A stretch of DNA of 64,000 bases from Streptomyces sp. P3. Lineage in GTDB: Bacteria; Actinomycetota; Actinomycetes; Streptomycetales; Streptomycetaceae. The stretch covers positions 5,084,001 through 5,148,000 of the forward strand of contig NZ_CP028369.1 of assembly GCF_003032475.1 (NCBI RefSeq), in the 5' to 3' direction. This document shows positions 43,581 to 52,561 of the stretch, piece by piece (within the stretch, counting starts at the first letter, position 1; each line of letters begins with the position of its first letter). Under the pieces are notes generated by a model. That model ran no database searches and was not told the DNA's origin. It was given only the letters and a program-made list of their open reading frames with translations. The translations under genes were made by a program, and so were the position numbers.

Positions 43581-44782
43581 GCGGCTTCCTCGCGGGCGTC
43601 TGCATCGCGATCCTGCCCTTCCTCGCCGTCGGCTTCTGGCTCGGGCGGCGGACCGGGCGCCCGGAACGCCTCGGAGGCCTCGGCACCCCCGTCGAGCACG
43701 CCACCTTCCAGACCCTGCACACCGCGTCCCTCGCCGCACCCCCGCTGCGGGCCGGACTCACCGAGGAGACCGCCCGCAGGTCGGCCCGCAGGCTGCGCAC
43801 CCTGCTCGGCACCGACGCCCTGTGTCTGACCGACGAGGAGCAGGTGCTGGTCTGGGACGGCGTGGGCTCCCATCACCGGGCCGAGATCATGGAACGGCTG
43901 GCCGGCCCGCTGGAGAGCGGCCGCGGAGAGGCCTTCCGCCTGGCCTGCGAGCACGCCGACTGCCCCGTCCGCTGGGCCGTGGTCGCCCCGCTCACCGTCG
44001 ACGACCGGGTGCACGGCGCGCTCGTCGCCTGCGCGCCCCGTGAGTCCGCCGTGCTGGTCCGGGCGGCCGGCGAGGTGGCCCGCTGGGTGAGCGTCCAGCT
44101 GGAGCTGGCCGACCTCGACCAGTCGCGCACCCGGCTGATCGAGGCGGAGATCAAGGCCCTGCGGGCCCAGATCTCCCCGCACTTCATCTTCAACTCCCTC
44201 GCCGTGATCGCCTCGTTCGTCCGCACCGACCCCGAGCGCGCCCGCGAACTGCTGCTGGAGTTCGCCGACTTCACCCGCTACTCGTTCCGCAGGCACGGCG
44301 ACTTCACCACCCTCGCCGACGAGCTGCACGCCATCGACCACTATCTGGCGCTGGTGCGGGCCCGCTTCGGCGACCGCCTCGCCGTCACCCTGCAGATCGC
44401 CCCCGAGGTGCTCCCGGTGGCGCTGCCCTTCCTCTGCCTCCAGCCGCTGGTGGAGAACGCCGTCAAGCACGGTCTGGAGGGCAAGGCCGACACCTGTCAC
44501 ATCCAGATCACCGCGCAGGACGCCGGCGCCGAGGCCCTCGTCGTGATCGAGGACGACGGCGCCGGCATGGACCCGATGGCGCTGCGCCGCATCCTGGCCG
44601 GCGAGGTCGGCCCCTCCGGCGGCATCGGCCTGTCCAACGTGGACGACCGGCTGCGCCAGGTCTACGGCGAGGACCACGGCCTGGTCATCGAGACGGCCGT
44701 CGGAGCGGGCATGAAGATCACCGCCCGGCTGCCGAAGTACCAGCCGGGCGTGCACTCGGCGGCCCGGATCGGTCCCGGATGA
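43577..44782 (+). CDS. LytS-type sensor histidine kinase
   Basis: A 401-residue kinase. A single N-terminal helix (GFLAGVCIAILPFLAVGFWL) precedes a GAF-like region (~60-180). The His_kinase domain has phosphoacceptor His202 in QISPHFIFNSLAV. The HATPase has the N box PLVENAVKHGLEG and VIEDDGAGMD. It lacks the 5TM-Lyt sensor. The adjacent symporter may itself be the signal relay, comparable in logic to symporter-coupled BtsSR/YpdAB systems. GTG 43577 overlaps the symporter stop. Confidence 0.93.
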   Translation: MSGFLAGVCIAILPFLAVGFWLGRRTGRPERLGGLGTPVEHATFQTLHTASLAAPPLRAGLTEETARRSARRLRTLLGTDALCLTDEEQVLVWDGVGSHHRAEIMERLAGPLESGRGEAFRLACEHADCPVRWAVVAPLTVDDRVHGALVACAPRESAVLVRAAGEVARWVSVQLELADLDQSRTRLIEAEIKALRAQISPHFIFNSLAVIASFVRTDPERARELLLEFADFTRYSFRRHGDFTTLADELHAIDHYLALVRARFGDRLAVTLQIAPEVLPVALPFLCLQPLVENAVKHGLEGKADTCHIQITAQDAGAEALVVIEDDGAGMDPMALRRILAGEVGPSGGIGLSNVDDRLRQVYGEDHGLVIETAVGAGMKITARLPKYQPGVHSAARIGPG

Positions 44783-44953
44783 TCACGTGGTCCGCATCAC
44801 GACCAGGGCGAGGGTGATCAGTCCGAGCACCACCCAGCCGAACCACAGCCAGCCGTTGCTGCCGAGCGCCACCGTGTAGGCGGTCACCGCGACGAGTCCG
44901 CCGACGGTGAGCACCCCCATGGTCTTCGTGGAACCGTCCGTGGTACCGGCCAT
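44783..44953 (-). CDS. Small membrane protein
   Basis: A 56-residue protein with two hydrophobic segments (VLTVGGLVAVTAYTVALG and WFGWVVLGLITLALVVM). ATG 44953 follows GAGGAGGG. It is a conserved-looking Streptomyces small protein of unknown role, downstream of the CtaG-like gene and converging with the kinase gene. Confidence 0.75.
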   Translation of the reverse strand: MAGTTDGSTKTMGVLTVGGLVAVTAYTVALGSNGWLWFGWVVLGLITLALVVMRTT

Positions 44954-45014
44954 CGCGACACCCTCCTCAGGGCCGCCCTCCGCCGGGCGGGTCCCCCTCC
45001 ATGGTGCCCCGGGA

Positions 45015-45965
45015 TCAGCGCCCGCGTGCGTCGAGTGACGCAAGATAGGCGTTGTAGGCCTCCAGCTCCTGGTCCCCGTCGCGGTCGGCGGCCCGGTCCT
45101 TGCGCCTGGCCTGACGCTGCTCGGAGCCGTACCACTGGAACAGCAGCGCGATCAGCACCAGCACGGACGGGATCTCGCTGAACGCCCAGGCGATGCCGCC
45201 GGCCGCGTTCTGGTCGGCGAGCGCGTCGATGCCGAGGGAGGCCGGAGGGTTCTCGAAGGTCTCCACCATCGGCTGCGAGGCCATCATCAGCGCGATGCCG
45301 AAGAACGCGTGGAACGGCATGCCCGCGAACAGCTCCAGCATCCGCATCAGATAGCCCGGCCGGTTCGGACCCGGATCCACGCCGATGATCGGCCAGAAGA
45401 ACACCACGCCGACGGCGAGGAAGTGCACCATCATCGCGAGGTGCCCGGTCTTCGAGCCCATCAGGAAGTCGAACAGCGGGGTGAAGTAGAGGGCGTAGAG
45501 GCTCGCGATGAACAGCGGGATCGTGAACGCGGGATGGGTGATGACGCGCATGTAGTGGCTGTGCAGGAGCATCAGCAGCAGCTCACGCGGCCCCTTGCGC
45601 CCCCGGCCGGCGGCCGGCAGCGCGCGCAGTGCGAGCGTCATGGGAGCGCCGAGCAGCAGCAGGATCGGCGACAGCATGCTGATCACCATGTGCTGCACCA
45701 TGTGCACGCTGAACATGACCATGCCGTAGTCGTTCAGTCCGGTGCACATCACCAGCATGACGGTCAGGACGCCGACGACGAACGACACCGTCCGCCCGAC
45801 CGGCCAGGCGTCACCGCGCCGGCGCAGCCGCAGCACGCCCCACCCGTACAGTGCGAGCCCCAGGAGGCAGGCGACGAGGAAGAACGGGTCCGCCGACCAC
45901 TGAAGGCCCCGTCCCAGCGTGAACGGCGGCAGATCCATCGTCATGCCGTGCCCGCCGTGGTCCAT
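45015..45965 (-). CDS. Cytochrome c oxidase assembly protein (caa3_CtaG family)
   Basis: A 316-residue membrane protein with about seven helices. It carries CtaG-family motifs: the His-rich start MDHGGHGMTMD, MVMFSVHMVQHMVISMLSP, PLFIASLYALYFTPLFDF and FFWPIIGVDPGPNRPGY. CtaG proteins help deliver copper to cytochrome oxidase; here the N-terminal His/Met cluster could bind Cu. Downstream of pfkA with a terminator between them. Confidence 0.88.
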   Translation of the reverse strand: MDHGGHGMTMDLPPFTLGRGLQWSADPFFLVACLLGLALYGWGVLRLRRRGDAWPVGRTVSFVVGVLTVMLVMCTGLNDYGMVMFSVHMVQHMVISMLSPILLLLGAPMTLALRALPAAGRGRKGPRELLLMLLHSHYMRVITHPAFTIPLFIASLYALYFTPLFDFLMGSKTGHLAMMVHFLAVGVVFFWPIIGVDPGPNRPGYLMRMLELFAGMPFHAFFGIALMMASQPMVETFENPPASLGIDALADQNAAGGIAWAFSEIPSVLVLIALLFQWYGSEQRQARRKDRAADRDGDQELEAYNAYLASLDARGR

Positions 45966-46021
45966 TGCGCCGGCTCCTGATTCGTGGGGGGTTGTACGTT
46001 TCCTGCCGCCCCAAGAGTAGA

Positions 46022-46053
46022 ACCGCCCCCGGCGATCTTCGTCACCGGGGGCG
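46022..46053 (-). terminator. pfkA terminator hairpin
   Basis: A perfect 10-bp stem (CCGCCCCCGG/CCGGGGGCGG) with a 12-base loop lies 19 bases beyond the pfkA stop. Confidence 0.75.
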
Positions 46054-46071
46054 GCTGGAGTCGTGGCCCTC

Positions 46072-47097
46072 CTACAGGACGGTCTCCGCCTCGGCGTACC
46101 GCTCCTCGGGGACCGTCTTCAGCGTCTCCACGGCCTCCGCCAGCGGCACCATCACGATGTCCGTGCCGCGCAGGGCCGTCATGTGGCCGAACTCGCCGCG
46201 GTGCACGGCCTCCACCGCGTGCCAGCCGAACCGCGTGGCCAGCACCCGGTCGTAGGCGGTCGGCGTGCCGCCGCGCTGCACATGCCCCAGGATGACCGGC
46301 CGGGCCTCCTTGCCGAGCCGTGACTCCAGCTCGATGGAGAGCTGCCGGGCGATGCCGGCGAACCGCTCGTGCCCGTAGACGTCCTTGGCGCCCTCGTCGA
46401 AGGCCATGCCGCCGGGGGCCGGCTTGGCGCCCTCCGCCGCGACCACGATCGCGAACCGCTTGCCCGCCTCGAACCGCTCGCCGACCCGGCGGGCCAGCTC
46501 CTCGATGTCGAAGGGCCGTTCCGGCACGACGATGGCGTGCGCGCCGGCCGCCATGCCGGAGTGCAGCGCTATCCAGCCGGTGTGCCGCCCCATGACCTCG
46601 ACCACCAGCACCCGCTGGTGCGACTCGGCGGTGGTCTTCAGCCGGTCCAGCGCGTCGGTCGCGACGCCGACGGCCGTGTCGAAGCCGAAGGTGACGTCGG
46701 TGACGGCGATGTCGTTGTCGATGGTCTTCGGCACGCCGACGACGGGCAGCCCGCTGTCCGACATCAGCCGGGCCGCCTTGAGGGTGCCCTCACCGCCGAT
46801 GGGGATGATCGCGTCCAGACCGAGATCCCGGACGTGGCCCTTGGCCCGCTCCACGCCGTCCCGCAGATGCGAGGGCTGGACCCGCGAGGAACCGAGGATG
46901 GTGCCGCCGCGGGCGAGGATGCCGCCCACCGCGTCGAGGTCGAGCTTGAGGTAGTCGCACTCCAGGAGGCCCTTCCAGCCGTCCCGGAAGCCGATGACCT
47001 CGTCGCCGTGGTCCACGACGGCGCGGTGCACGACGGACCGGATGACGGCGTTCAGGCCGGGGCAGTCGCCGCCGGACGTGAGGACACCAATGCGCAT
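46072..47097 (-). CDS. pfkA: 6-phosphofructokinase
   Basis: PfkA phosphorylates fructose 6-phosphate in glycolysis. The 341-residue protein has the phosphate loop LTSGGDCPGLNAVIR, the GGEGTLKAAR motif, the catalytic PKTIDNDI block, and MGRHTGWIALHSG. GGEGT with PKTIDNDI marks the group III PFKs. The actinomycete members I know use ATP, but the residues do not prove it. ATG 47097 starts MRIGVLTSGGD. Confidence 0.95.
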   Translation of the reverse strand: MRIGVLTSGGDCPGLNAVIRSVVHRAVVDHGDEVIGFRDGWKGLLECDYLKLDLDAVGGILARGGTILGSSRVQPSHLRDGVERAKGHVRDLGLDAIIPIGGEGTLKAARLMSDSGLPVVGVPKTIDNDIAVTDVTFGFDTAVGVATDALDRLKTTAESHQRVLVVEVMGRHTGWIALHSGMAAGAHAIVVPERPFDIEELARRVGERFEAGKRFAIVVAAEGAKPAPGGMAFDEGAKDVYGHERFAGIARQLSIELESRLGKEARPVILGHVQRGGTPTAYDRVLATRFGWHAVEAVHRGEFGHMTALRGTDIVMVPLAEAVETLKTVPEERYAEAETVL

Positions 47098-47321
47098 AGC
47101 CCGAAACAACCTTCTCCATGTGGGCCTGGTCCGGACCACACTGTCCGGCTCGAATCCCCGCCACCCTAGCGCCAGGAGGGGGCGGGGCCGAAGCATGCGT
47201 CCGCCTGCTGGACGCATCTGCTCACCTGTGCGGACGCGCCGTCAGACGGGCTGCTGACGGCGCCCTGAAGATCAGGTGAACACACAGGTCACGCGGCTGC
47301 CGGGTGCCGCGGGCCGTCAGG

Positions 47322-48050
47322 TCACGCGGGTTGCTGGGCGGCGGCGATGCGCTCGCTGCGCAGCGCCTCGTACCAGCGGTCGTCGATCGGCGGCAGCGCG
47401 TTCACGTCGAGCGCCAGTTTCAGCAGCAGGTCCGCGATCAGCGGGTTGCGCGCGAGCACCGGGCCGTGCATGTACGTGCCGAACACGGTGTCGTTGTACG
47501 CGCCCTCGGTGCCGTCGCCGGTGCCGTTGCCCTTGCCGAGCTGGACGCGGGCCAGCGGACGGGCGGTCGGGCCGAGGTGGGTGACGCCCTGGTGGTTCTC
47601 GAAGCCGGTCAGCTGGGGCAGGCCGAGCCGCGGGTCGATGTCGCCGAGGACGTCGCCGACACACCGCTCGCCCTCGCCGCGCGTGGTCGTCACGTCCAGC
47701 AGGCCGAGGCCCGGCTCGCGCTGGCCGAGGTCGTTGACGAACTCGTGGCCGAGGATCTGGTAGCCGGCGCAGACCGCGAACACGATCGCGCCGTTGTTCA
47801 CCGCCTGGTACAGGTGCGCGTCCCGGCGCAGCCGCTCCGCCGCGAGGCGCTGCGGCCGGTCCTCGCCGCCGCCGATGAGGTAGATGTCGCCGGAGGTCGG
47901 GATCGGCTGGTCGCTGCGCACGTCGAGCCGGGCCACGTCGAGACCGCGCTGGCGCGCGCGGCGCTCGACGACGAGGGCGTTGCCCTGGTCCCCGTAGGTG
48001 CTCAGCAGGTCCGGATAGATCCACACCAGCCGCAGTTGGTTGTCGCTCAT
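47322..48050 (-). CDS. gatD: Lipid II isoglutaminyl synthase, glutaminase subunit GatD
   Basis: GatD supplies ammonia from glutamine to MurT, which amidates D-Glu of lipid II. The 242-residue class I amidotransferase has its nucleophile Cys in IVFAVCAGYQILG and the His in FGTYMHGPVLARNP. It starts MSDNQLRLVWIYPDLLSTYG, a typical GatD opening. It lies 17 bases after murT. The last codons (TCACGCGG on the plus strand) are duplicated about 35 bases beyond. Confidence 0.94.
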   Translation of the reverse strand: MSDNQLRLVWIYPDLLSTYGDQGNALVVERRARQRGLDVARLDVRSDQPIPTSGDIYLIGGGEDRPQRLAAERLRRDAHLYQAVNNGAIVFAVCAGYQILGHEFVNDLGQREPGLGLLDVTTTRGEGERCVGDVLGDIDPRLGLPQLTGFENHQGVTHLGPTARPLARVQLGKGNGTGDGTEGAYNDTVFGTYMHGPVLARNPLIADLLLKLALDVNALPPIDDRWYEALRSERIAAAQQPA

Positions 48051-48067
48051 GGAAACGTCCTTCGAAG

Positions 48068-49306
48068 TCAGTTGCCGACGCGGCGGCGCAGGTCCTGGAA
48101 CGCGGTGTAGTTCGCGATGACCTCGATCCGGCCGGGCGGCGCCTGCTGCACGGCCTGGTCGAGGTTCTCGCAGACCTGGAAGTGCTGGTTCGCGACCTCG
48201 AGACGTACGGCGAGGTCCAGCTTCCGGTCGCCGACGACGAAGATCGGGTGACCGGTCAGCCGCGTGTAGTCGACGTCCCACAGCCAGGAGGTGTCGGTGC
48301 CGTCGGCGCCGCGCGCGTTCACCGAGAGGATGACCGGGGTCGGCGGCGGGTCGATCAGGCTGAACGTCTCCAGCCAGCCGGCCGGGTTCTTCGCCAGCAG
48401 CAGCCGAAGGTCGCGTCCCTGGAACTGCACGACGTCATAGCGCCCGGCGACGGCCTGCACCGCGTACATCCGCTCCAGCGCCACCTGGGGCGGCACGCCG
48501 AAGACGGCTGCCACGGCGGCCGAGGAGGCGGCGTTGGCCTTGTTGGCGCGGCCCGGCAGCTGGAGGTGGATCGGCCAGGCCGACCCGTGCGGGTCGATGA
48601 CGTGGTCGCCGGAGAGCGCCCAGCTCGGCGTCGGACGGCGGAAGCCGCACTCTCCGCAGAACCAGTCGTCACCGGGCCGCTGCATGACGCCGCCGCAGGA
48701 CGGGCACGACCAGGCGTCGTCCTTCCACATCTGACCGGCGGCGACCCAGACGACGTTGGGGGAGGAGGAGGCCGCCCAGACCACCAGCGGGTCGTCGGCG
48801 TTGGCGACCACGACGGCCTTGGAGCCGGCGAGCCCCTCACGCCAGTTCTCCGCGAGCATCCGGGTCTCGGCGGCGCGGTCCAGCTGGTCGCGGGAGAGGT
48901 TGAGCAGCGCGATGCACTTGGGCGCGGTGTCCCGGGCGACGCCCGCGAGGTACTTCTCGTCGACCTCGATGACGCCGTAGCGGGCCTCGGAGCCGCCCGC
49001 GAGGGCCGAGGTGATGCCGGCCGGCATGTTGGCGCCGAGCGCGTTGGACACGACCGGGCCGGCGGCGCGCAGCGCCTCGGCGATCAGCCGGGTGGTGGTG
49101 GTCTTGCCGTTGGTCGCCGAGACGAGGACCACGTCCAGGTTCTGGGCGAGCCGGGCGAGGAGGTCGGGGTCGAGTTTGAGCGCCACCCGGCCGCCGATCA
49201 CCGAACCGCTGCCGCGCCCCGCGGCGCGCGACGCCGCCGCGACCGCCTTGCCCGCGGTCACGGCGATCTTGGCCCGCGGCGTGAGCGGGTCCGAGTTGCC
49301 TGCCAT
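48068..49306 (-). CDS. murT: Lipid II isoglutaminyl synthase, ligase subunit MurT
   Basis: MurT is the Mur-ligase-like ATPase half of the lipid II amidotransferase. It is 412 residues. It has the P-loop [14 protein letters not shown], a four-Cys zinc ribbon inserted in the central domain (CPSCGG and CGECGF), and a C-terminal DUF1727 part (NYTAFQDLR). Both are hallmarks of MurT rather than MurC-F. It is the first gene of murT-gatD. Confidence 0.95.
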   Translation of the reverse strand: MAGNSDPLTPRAKIAVTAGKAVAAASRAAGRGSGSVIGGRVALKLDPDLLARLAQNLDVVLVSATNGKTTTTRLIAEALRAAGPVVSNALGANMPAGITSALAGGSEARYGVIEVDEKYLAGVARDTAPKCIALLNLSRDQLDRAAETRMLAENWREGLAGSKAVVVANADDPLVVWAASSSPNVVWVAAGQMWKDDAWSCPSCGGVMQRPGDDWFCGECGFRRPTPSWALSGDHVIDPHGSAWPIHLQLPGRANKANAASSAAVAAVFGVPPQVALERMYAVQAVAGRYDVVQFQGRDLRLLLAKNPAGWLETFSLIDPPPTPVILSVNARGADGTDTSWLWDVDYTRLTGHPIFVVGDRKLDLAVRLEVANQHFQVCENLDQAVQQAPPGRIEVIANYTAFQDLRRRVGN

Positions 49307-49461
49307 CAGTTCTCGATCCTCCTTGCGTACGCGCCGCGCCTCTGCCGTACGGCAACGTGGTAGGCGCTCAGCCTATCGAGATCCATTCGCACTCCCGAAT
49401 CCCGGCACCGCTTCACGTCGCGCGGCATGCGCGTGTCAGAAAGGACCGTACCCTTGCCGCC

Positions 49462-50007
49462 ATGCGACACGGCTCCATCCCGGGCGCCCGCGGGCGCGTC
49501 CGGCCCCTCACCCTGCTCGGCGACCCCGTCCTGCACGCCCGTTGCGAGGACGTCACCGACTTCGGCCCCCAACTCGCCCGTCTCGTCGAGGACATGTTCG
49601 CGACGATGTACGCGGCCCAGGGCGTCGGCCTGGCGGCGAACCAGGTCGGCGAGGCGCTGCGGGTGTTCGTCTACGACTGCCCCGACGACGAGGACGTCCG
49701 TCATGTGGGCCATGTGGTGAACCCGCGCCTGGTCGAGGCCGACGGACTGGTCCTGCGTGGTCCCGAGGGGTGTCTGTCCCTTCCGGGCCTGGAGGCGGGG
49801 ACGGAGCGCCACGACCACGCCGTGGTCGAGGGCCGCACGATGACGGGGGAGCGGCTGCGGGTCCACGGCACGGGATTCTTCGCCAGATGCCTGCAGCACG
49901 AGTGCGACCACCTGGAGGGCTTGGTGTACGCGGACCGGGTCTCGGGCTGGCGGGGCCGACGGCTGTCCCGCCAGGTGCGCCGGGCCGCCTGGCACAACAC
50001 GGTCTAG
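49462..50007 (+). CDS. def: Peptide deformylase
   Basis: Removes the N-formyl group of nascent proteins. The three family motifs are [16 protein letters not shown] (metal Cys) and QHECDHLEG (HExxH). It is 181 residues. ATG 49462 ([14 protein letters not shown]) is preferred. Streptomyces has several def genes; this one is monocistronic and divergent from murT. Confidence 0.95.
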   Translation: MRHGSIPGARGRVRPLTLLGDPVLHARCEDVTDFGPQLARLVEDMFATMYAAQGVGLAANQVGEALRVFVYDCPDDEDVRHVGHVVNPRLVEADGLVLRGPEGCLSLPGLEAGTERHDHAVVEGRTMTGERLRVHGTGFFARCLQHECDHLEGLVYADRVSGWRGRRLSRQVRRAAWHNTV

Positions 50008-50093
50008 GAGCGCGGGCGGTACCGGTCCGCGGTGGCGGCCGCCGTGCGGGGGTGACGGGCCGCACGGGCCGGCGCCCACCCGAAGGCCGGGCG

Positions 50094-50738
50094 TCAGAAG
50101 CCGGGGCCGCCGACCTTGTCGCCGGCCGCCGCGAGGCGACCCCACAGCAGGTCGGCCAGACTCCGCACCAGTTCGGCGCGGGAGCACGGCCGCTCGCCCA
50201 GCCACCAGTCGCCCGCCGCGTGCATCATCCCGACGATCCCGTGCCCCCACACCCGGGCGAGCTGCTGGCTGCCGGGACCGAGATCCAGCCGCTCCTCGAT
50301 CACCTGGGCCAGCTCCTCGCCCATCCGGCGCAGCAGGGGCGCGCTGTGCTTGCCGACGTCGAAGCCCTGGTCCGGGCCCGCGCCGGTGTCGGCAGGGTGC
50401 ATCAGGAACCGGTACACCTGCGGCCGGGCCTCGATCGCGGCGAGGTAGGTGTCCAGGGTCGCCTCGACCCGTTCCCGCCGTTCGGCGGGCGCGTCGAGCG
50501 CGGCGCGCAGCGAGTCCAGCAGGGCGTCCGTGTGCCGGGTGGCGAGAGCGGCGTAGAGTCCGCCCTTGTCGCCGAAGTGGCGGTAGAGGATCGGTTTGGT
50601 GATGCCGGCCTCCGCCGCGATGGCGTTCATGGACGCCTGCGGGCCGTCGCGCAGCACCACCCGGTCGGCGGCCTCCAGCAACTCGCGCCGTCGTCGGTCG
50701 GCGGACCGCTGCTGCTCGGTCCGCTGCGTGGTGTCCAT
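50094..50738 (-). CDS. TetR-family regulator
   Basis: A 214-residue TetR regulator. The HTH reads LLEAADRVVLRDGPQASMNA and AEAGITKPILYRHFGDKGGL. The C-terminal ligand domain contains WGHGIVGMMHAAGDWWL. It is divergent from the acyl-CoA dehydrogenase gene with an inverted repeat between them, so it probably represses that gene and itself in response to an acyl-CoA. Confidence 0.92.
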   Translation of the reverse strand: MDTTQRTEQQRSADRRRRELLEAADRVVLRDGPQASMNAIAAEAGITKPILYRHFGDKGGLYAALATRHTDALLDSLRAALDAPAERRERVEATLDTYLAAIEARPQVYRFLMHPADTGAGPDQGFDVGKHSAPLLRRMGEELAQVIEERLDLGPGSQQLARVWGHGIVGMMHAAGDWWLGERPCSRAELVRSLADLLWGRLAAAGDKVGGPGF

Positions 50739-50860
50739 GTGCTCTCCCCACCCGTGCTGTTTCGCTGACGCCTGCGCAAACTAACACCTGACAGCAGCCT
50801 GACATCGAACGGGTGGAAGGGCTCCCGCGCGGTCGTCAGGAGTTGACTTTTCCTACCGAC

Positions 50861-50890
50861 CGGTAACAGACTCGAGTTACCGCTAGTAAC
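50861..50890. promoter_or_regulatory. Likely TetR operator between tetR and the acyl-CoA dehydrogenase
   Basis: CGGTAAC-N8-GTTACCG (50861-50882) overlaps a second palindrome GTTAC-N5-GTAAC (50876-50890). A -35-like TTGACT lies just upstream at 50833-50838. Confidence 0.65.
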
Positions 50891-50912
50891 ACGTACCGCC
50901 GCTGGAGGGGAC

Positions 50913-52139
50913 ATGGCCGAGTTCACCATGGAGCTCAACGACGAACAGAAGGAGGTCCGGGACTGGCTGCACGGCTTCGCCGCCGACGTCATCCGCCCCG
51001 CGGCAGCCGAATGGGACGAGCGTGAGGAGACTCCCTGGCCGGTCATCCAGGAGGCGGCGAAGGTCGGCATCTACTCCCTCGACTTCTACGCGCAGCAGTA
51101 CTTCGACCCCACCGGCCTCGGCATCCCGATGGCCATGGAGGAGCTGTTCTGGGGCGACGCGGGCATCGCGCTGTCCATCGTGGGCACCGGGCTGGCCGCC
51201 GTGGGCGTCCTCGCCAACGGGACCGAGGAGCAGATCGGCACCTGGATCCCGCAGATGTACGGCGACGCGAACGACGTCAAGGTGGCCGCCTTCTGCTCCT
51301 CCGAGCCCGACGCCGGCTCCGACGTGGCGTCCCTGCGCACGCGGGCCGTGTACGACGAGGCCAAGGACGAGTGGGTGCTCAACGGCACCAAGACCTGGGC
51401 GACCAACGGCGGCATCGCCAACGTCCACGTGGTCGTGGCGGCCGTGGACCCCGAGCTCGGCTCCAAGGGACACGCCTCCTTCATCGTCCCGCCGGGCACC
51501 CCGGGGCTCGCCCAGGGCCAGAAGTTCAAGAAGCACGGCATCCGCGCCTCGCACACCGCCGAGGTCGTCCTCGACAACGTGCGGGTCCCCGGCTCCTGCC
51601 TGCTCGGCGGCAAGGAGAAGCTGGACGAGCGGCTGGCGCGGGCCCGCGAGCGGGCGAAGACGGGCGGCGAGCGGGTGAAGAACGCGGCGATGGCCACGTT
51701 CGAGGCCTCGCGCCCCGCCGTCGGCGCGATGGCCGTCGGTACGGCCCGCGCCGCCTACGAGGTCGCCCTCGACTACGCCAAGACGCGTGAGCAGTTCGGC
51801 CGCCCGATCATCGACAACCAGGGCGTCGCCTTCCAGCTCGCGGACATGCGCACCCAGATCGACGCCGCGCGGCTGCTGGTCTGGCGCGCCTCCTGGATGG
51901 CGGTCAACGGGAAGCCGTTCACCGCCGCCGAGGGCTCGATGTCGAAGCTGTACGCCAGCGAGACGGCGAAGAAGGTCACCGCGCAGGCCGTCCAGATCCT
52001 CGGCGGCAACGGCTACACCCGCGAGTACCCGGTGGAGCGCATGCACCGCGACGCGGCCATCTACACCATTTTCGAGGGCACGAGCGAGATCCAGCGGCTG
52101 GTGATCGCCCGCACGCTGTCGGGAATGCCGATCCGCTGA
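50913..52139 (+). CDS. Acyl-CoA dehydrogenase
   Basis: A 408-residue FAD flavoenzyme that introduces the alpha-beta double bond in acyl-CoA. FAD/substrate segments are [19 protein letters not shown] and [14 protein letters not shown]. The catalytic Glu lies in [15 protein letters not shown], as in short/medium-chain enzymes. A polar insertion with [20 protein letters not shown] is not in standard MCAD. ATG 50913 has GGAGGGG upstream. Regulated by the divergent TetR protein. Confidence 0.95.
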   Translation: MAEFTMELNDEQKEVRDWLHGFAADVIRPAAAEWDEREETPWPVIQEAAKVGIYSLDFYAQQYFDPTGLGIPMAMEELFWGDAGIALSIVGTGLAAVGVLANGTEEQIGTWIPQMYGDANDVKVAAFCSSEPDAGSDVASLRTRAVYDEAKDEWVLNGTKTWATNGGIANVHVVVAAVDPELGSKGHASFIVPPGTPGLAQGQKFKKHGIRASHTAEVVLDNVRVPGSCLLGGKEKLDERLARARERAKTGGERVKNAAMATFEASRPAVGAMAVGTARAAYEVALDYAKTREQFGRPIIDNQGVAFQLADMRTQIDAARLLVWRASWMAVNGKPFTAAEGSMSKLYASETAKKVTAQAVQILGGNGYTREYPVERMHRDAAIYTIFEGTSEIQRLVIARTLSGMPIR

Positions 52140-52161
52140 CACGCGGGACGACGACGCGATC

Positions 52162-52191
52162 CGGCCTCCGGGGAAGAATCCCCGGGGGCCG
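52162..52191 (+). terminator. Terminator hairpin after the acyl-CoA dehydrogenase
   Basis: A 12-bp stem (CGGCCTCCGGGG with CCCCGGGGGCCG, one G-U pair) and a six-base loop lie 22 bases after the stop codon. Confidence 0.8.
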
Positions 52192-52212
52192 CTCGCGTTC
52201 CGGACGGGCCGC

Positions 52213-52260
52213 CGGTCCGGCTGCCTGTCGGTCCGTCCGACGGTCCGGCTGCCTGTCGGT
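52213..52260. repeat. Perfect 20-bp direct repeat
   Basis: CGGTCCGGCTGCCTGTCGGT occurs at 52213-52232 and again at 52241-52260, between converging genes. Confidence 0.9.
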
Positions 52261-52299
52261 GTCTTCGACGCAGCGGGCGCGACCGTGCGCCGGGCCTGG

Positions 52300-52536
52300 C
52301 TACGGCGCGCCTCCGCTGCTGTGCGCGATGCAGGCCACGTCGATCCGGTCGGCGAGCTTGGCGAGTTCGATCGTCAACGCGGCGACGGTGTTCTCGTCGA
52401 GATCCTCCGCCCCGGCCTCGACGAGATGCAGCCACCGGCCCCCCAGCGTGCGGAGCAGCTTGCTCACGTCCGCCGCGGTCACCTGCAGGGTCCCGCGGTC
52501 GTCGACGATCAGGGGCAGGGTCACTTCGCGGTTCAC
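52300..52536 (-). CDS. Small conserved hypothetical protein
   Basis: A 78-residue soluble protein starting at GTG 52536 (NREVTLPLIVDDRGTLQVTA) and including LLRTLGGRWLHLVEAGAEDL and ELAKLADRIDVACIAHSSGG. No known function. It is followed by a convergent acyl-CoA dehydrogenase and preceded by the succinate-semialdehyde dehydrogenase gene (25-base gap), so it may be co-transcribed with that gene. Confidence 0.75.
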   Translation of the reverse strand: MNREVTLPLIVDDRGTLQVTAADVSKLLRTLGGRWLHLVEAGAEDLDENTVAALTIELAKLADRIDVACIAHSSGGAP

Positions 52537-52561
52537 ACCCGGGATCGTAGCCGCGCGGCGG

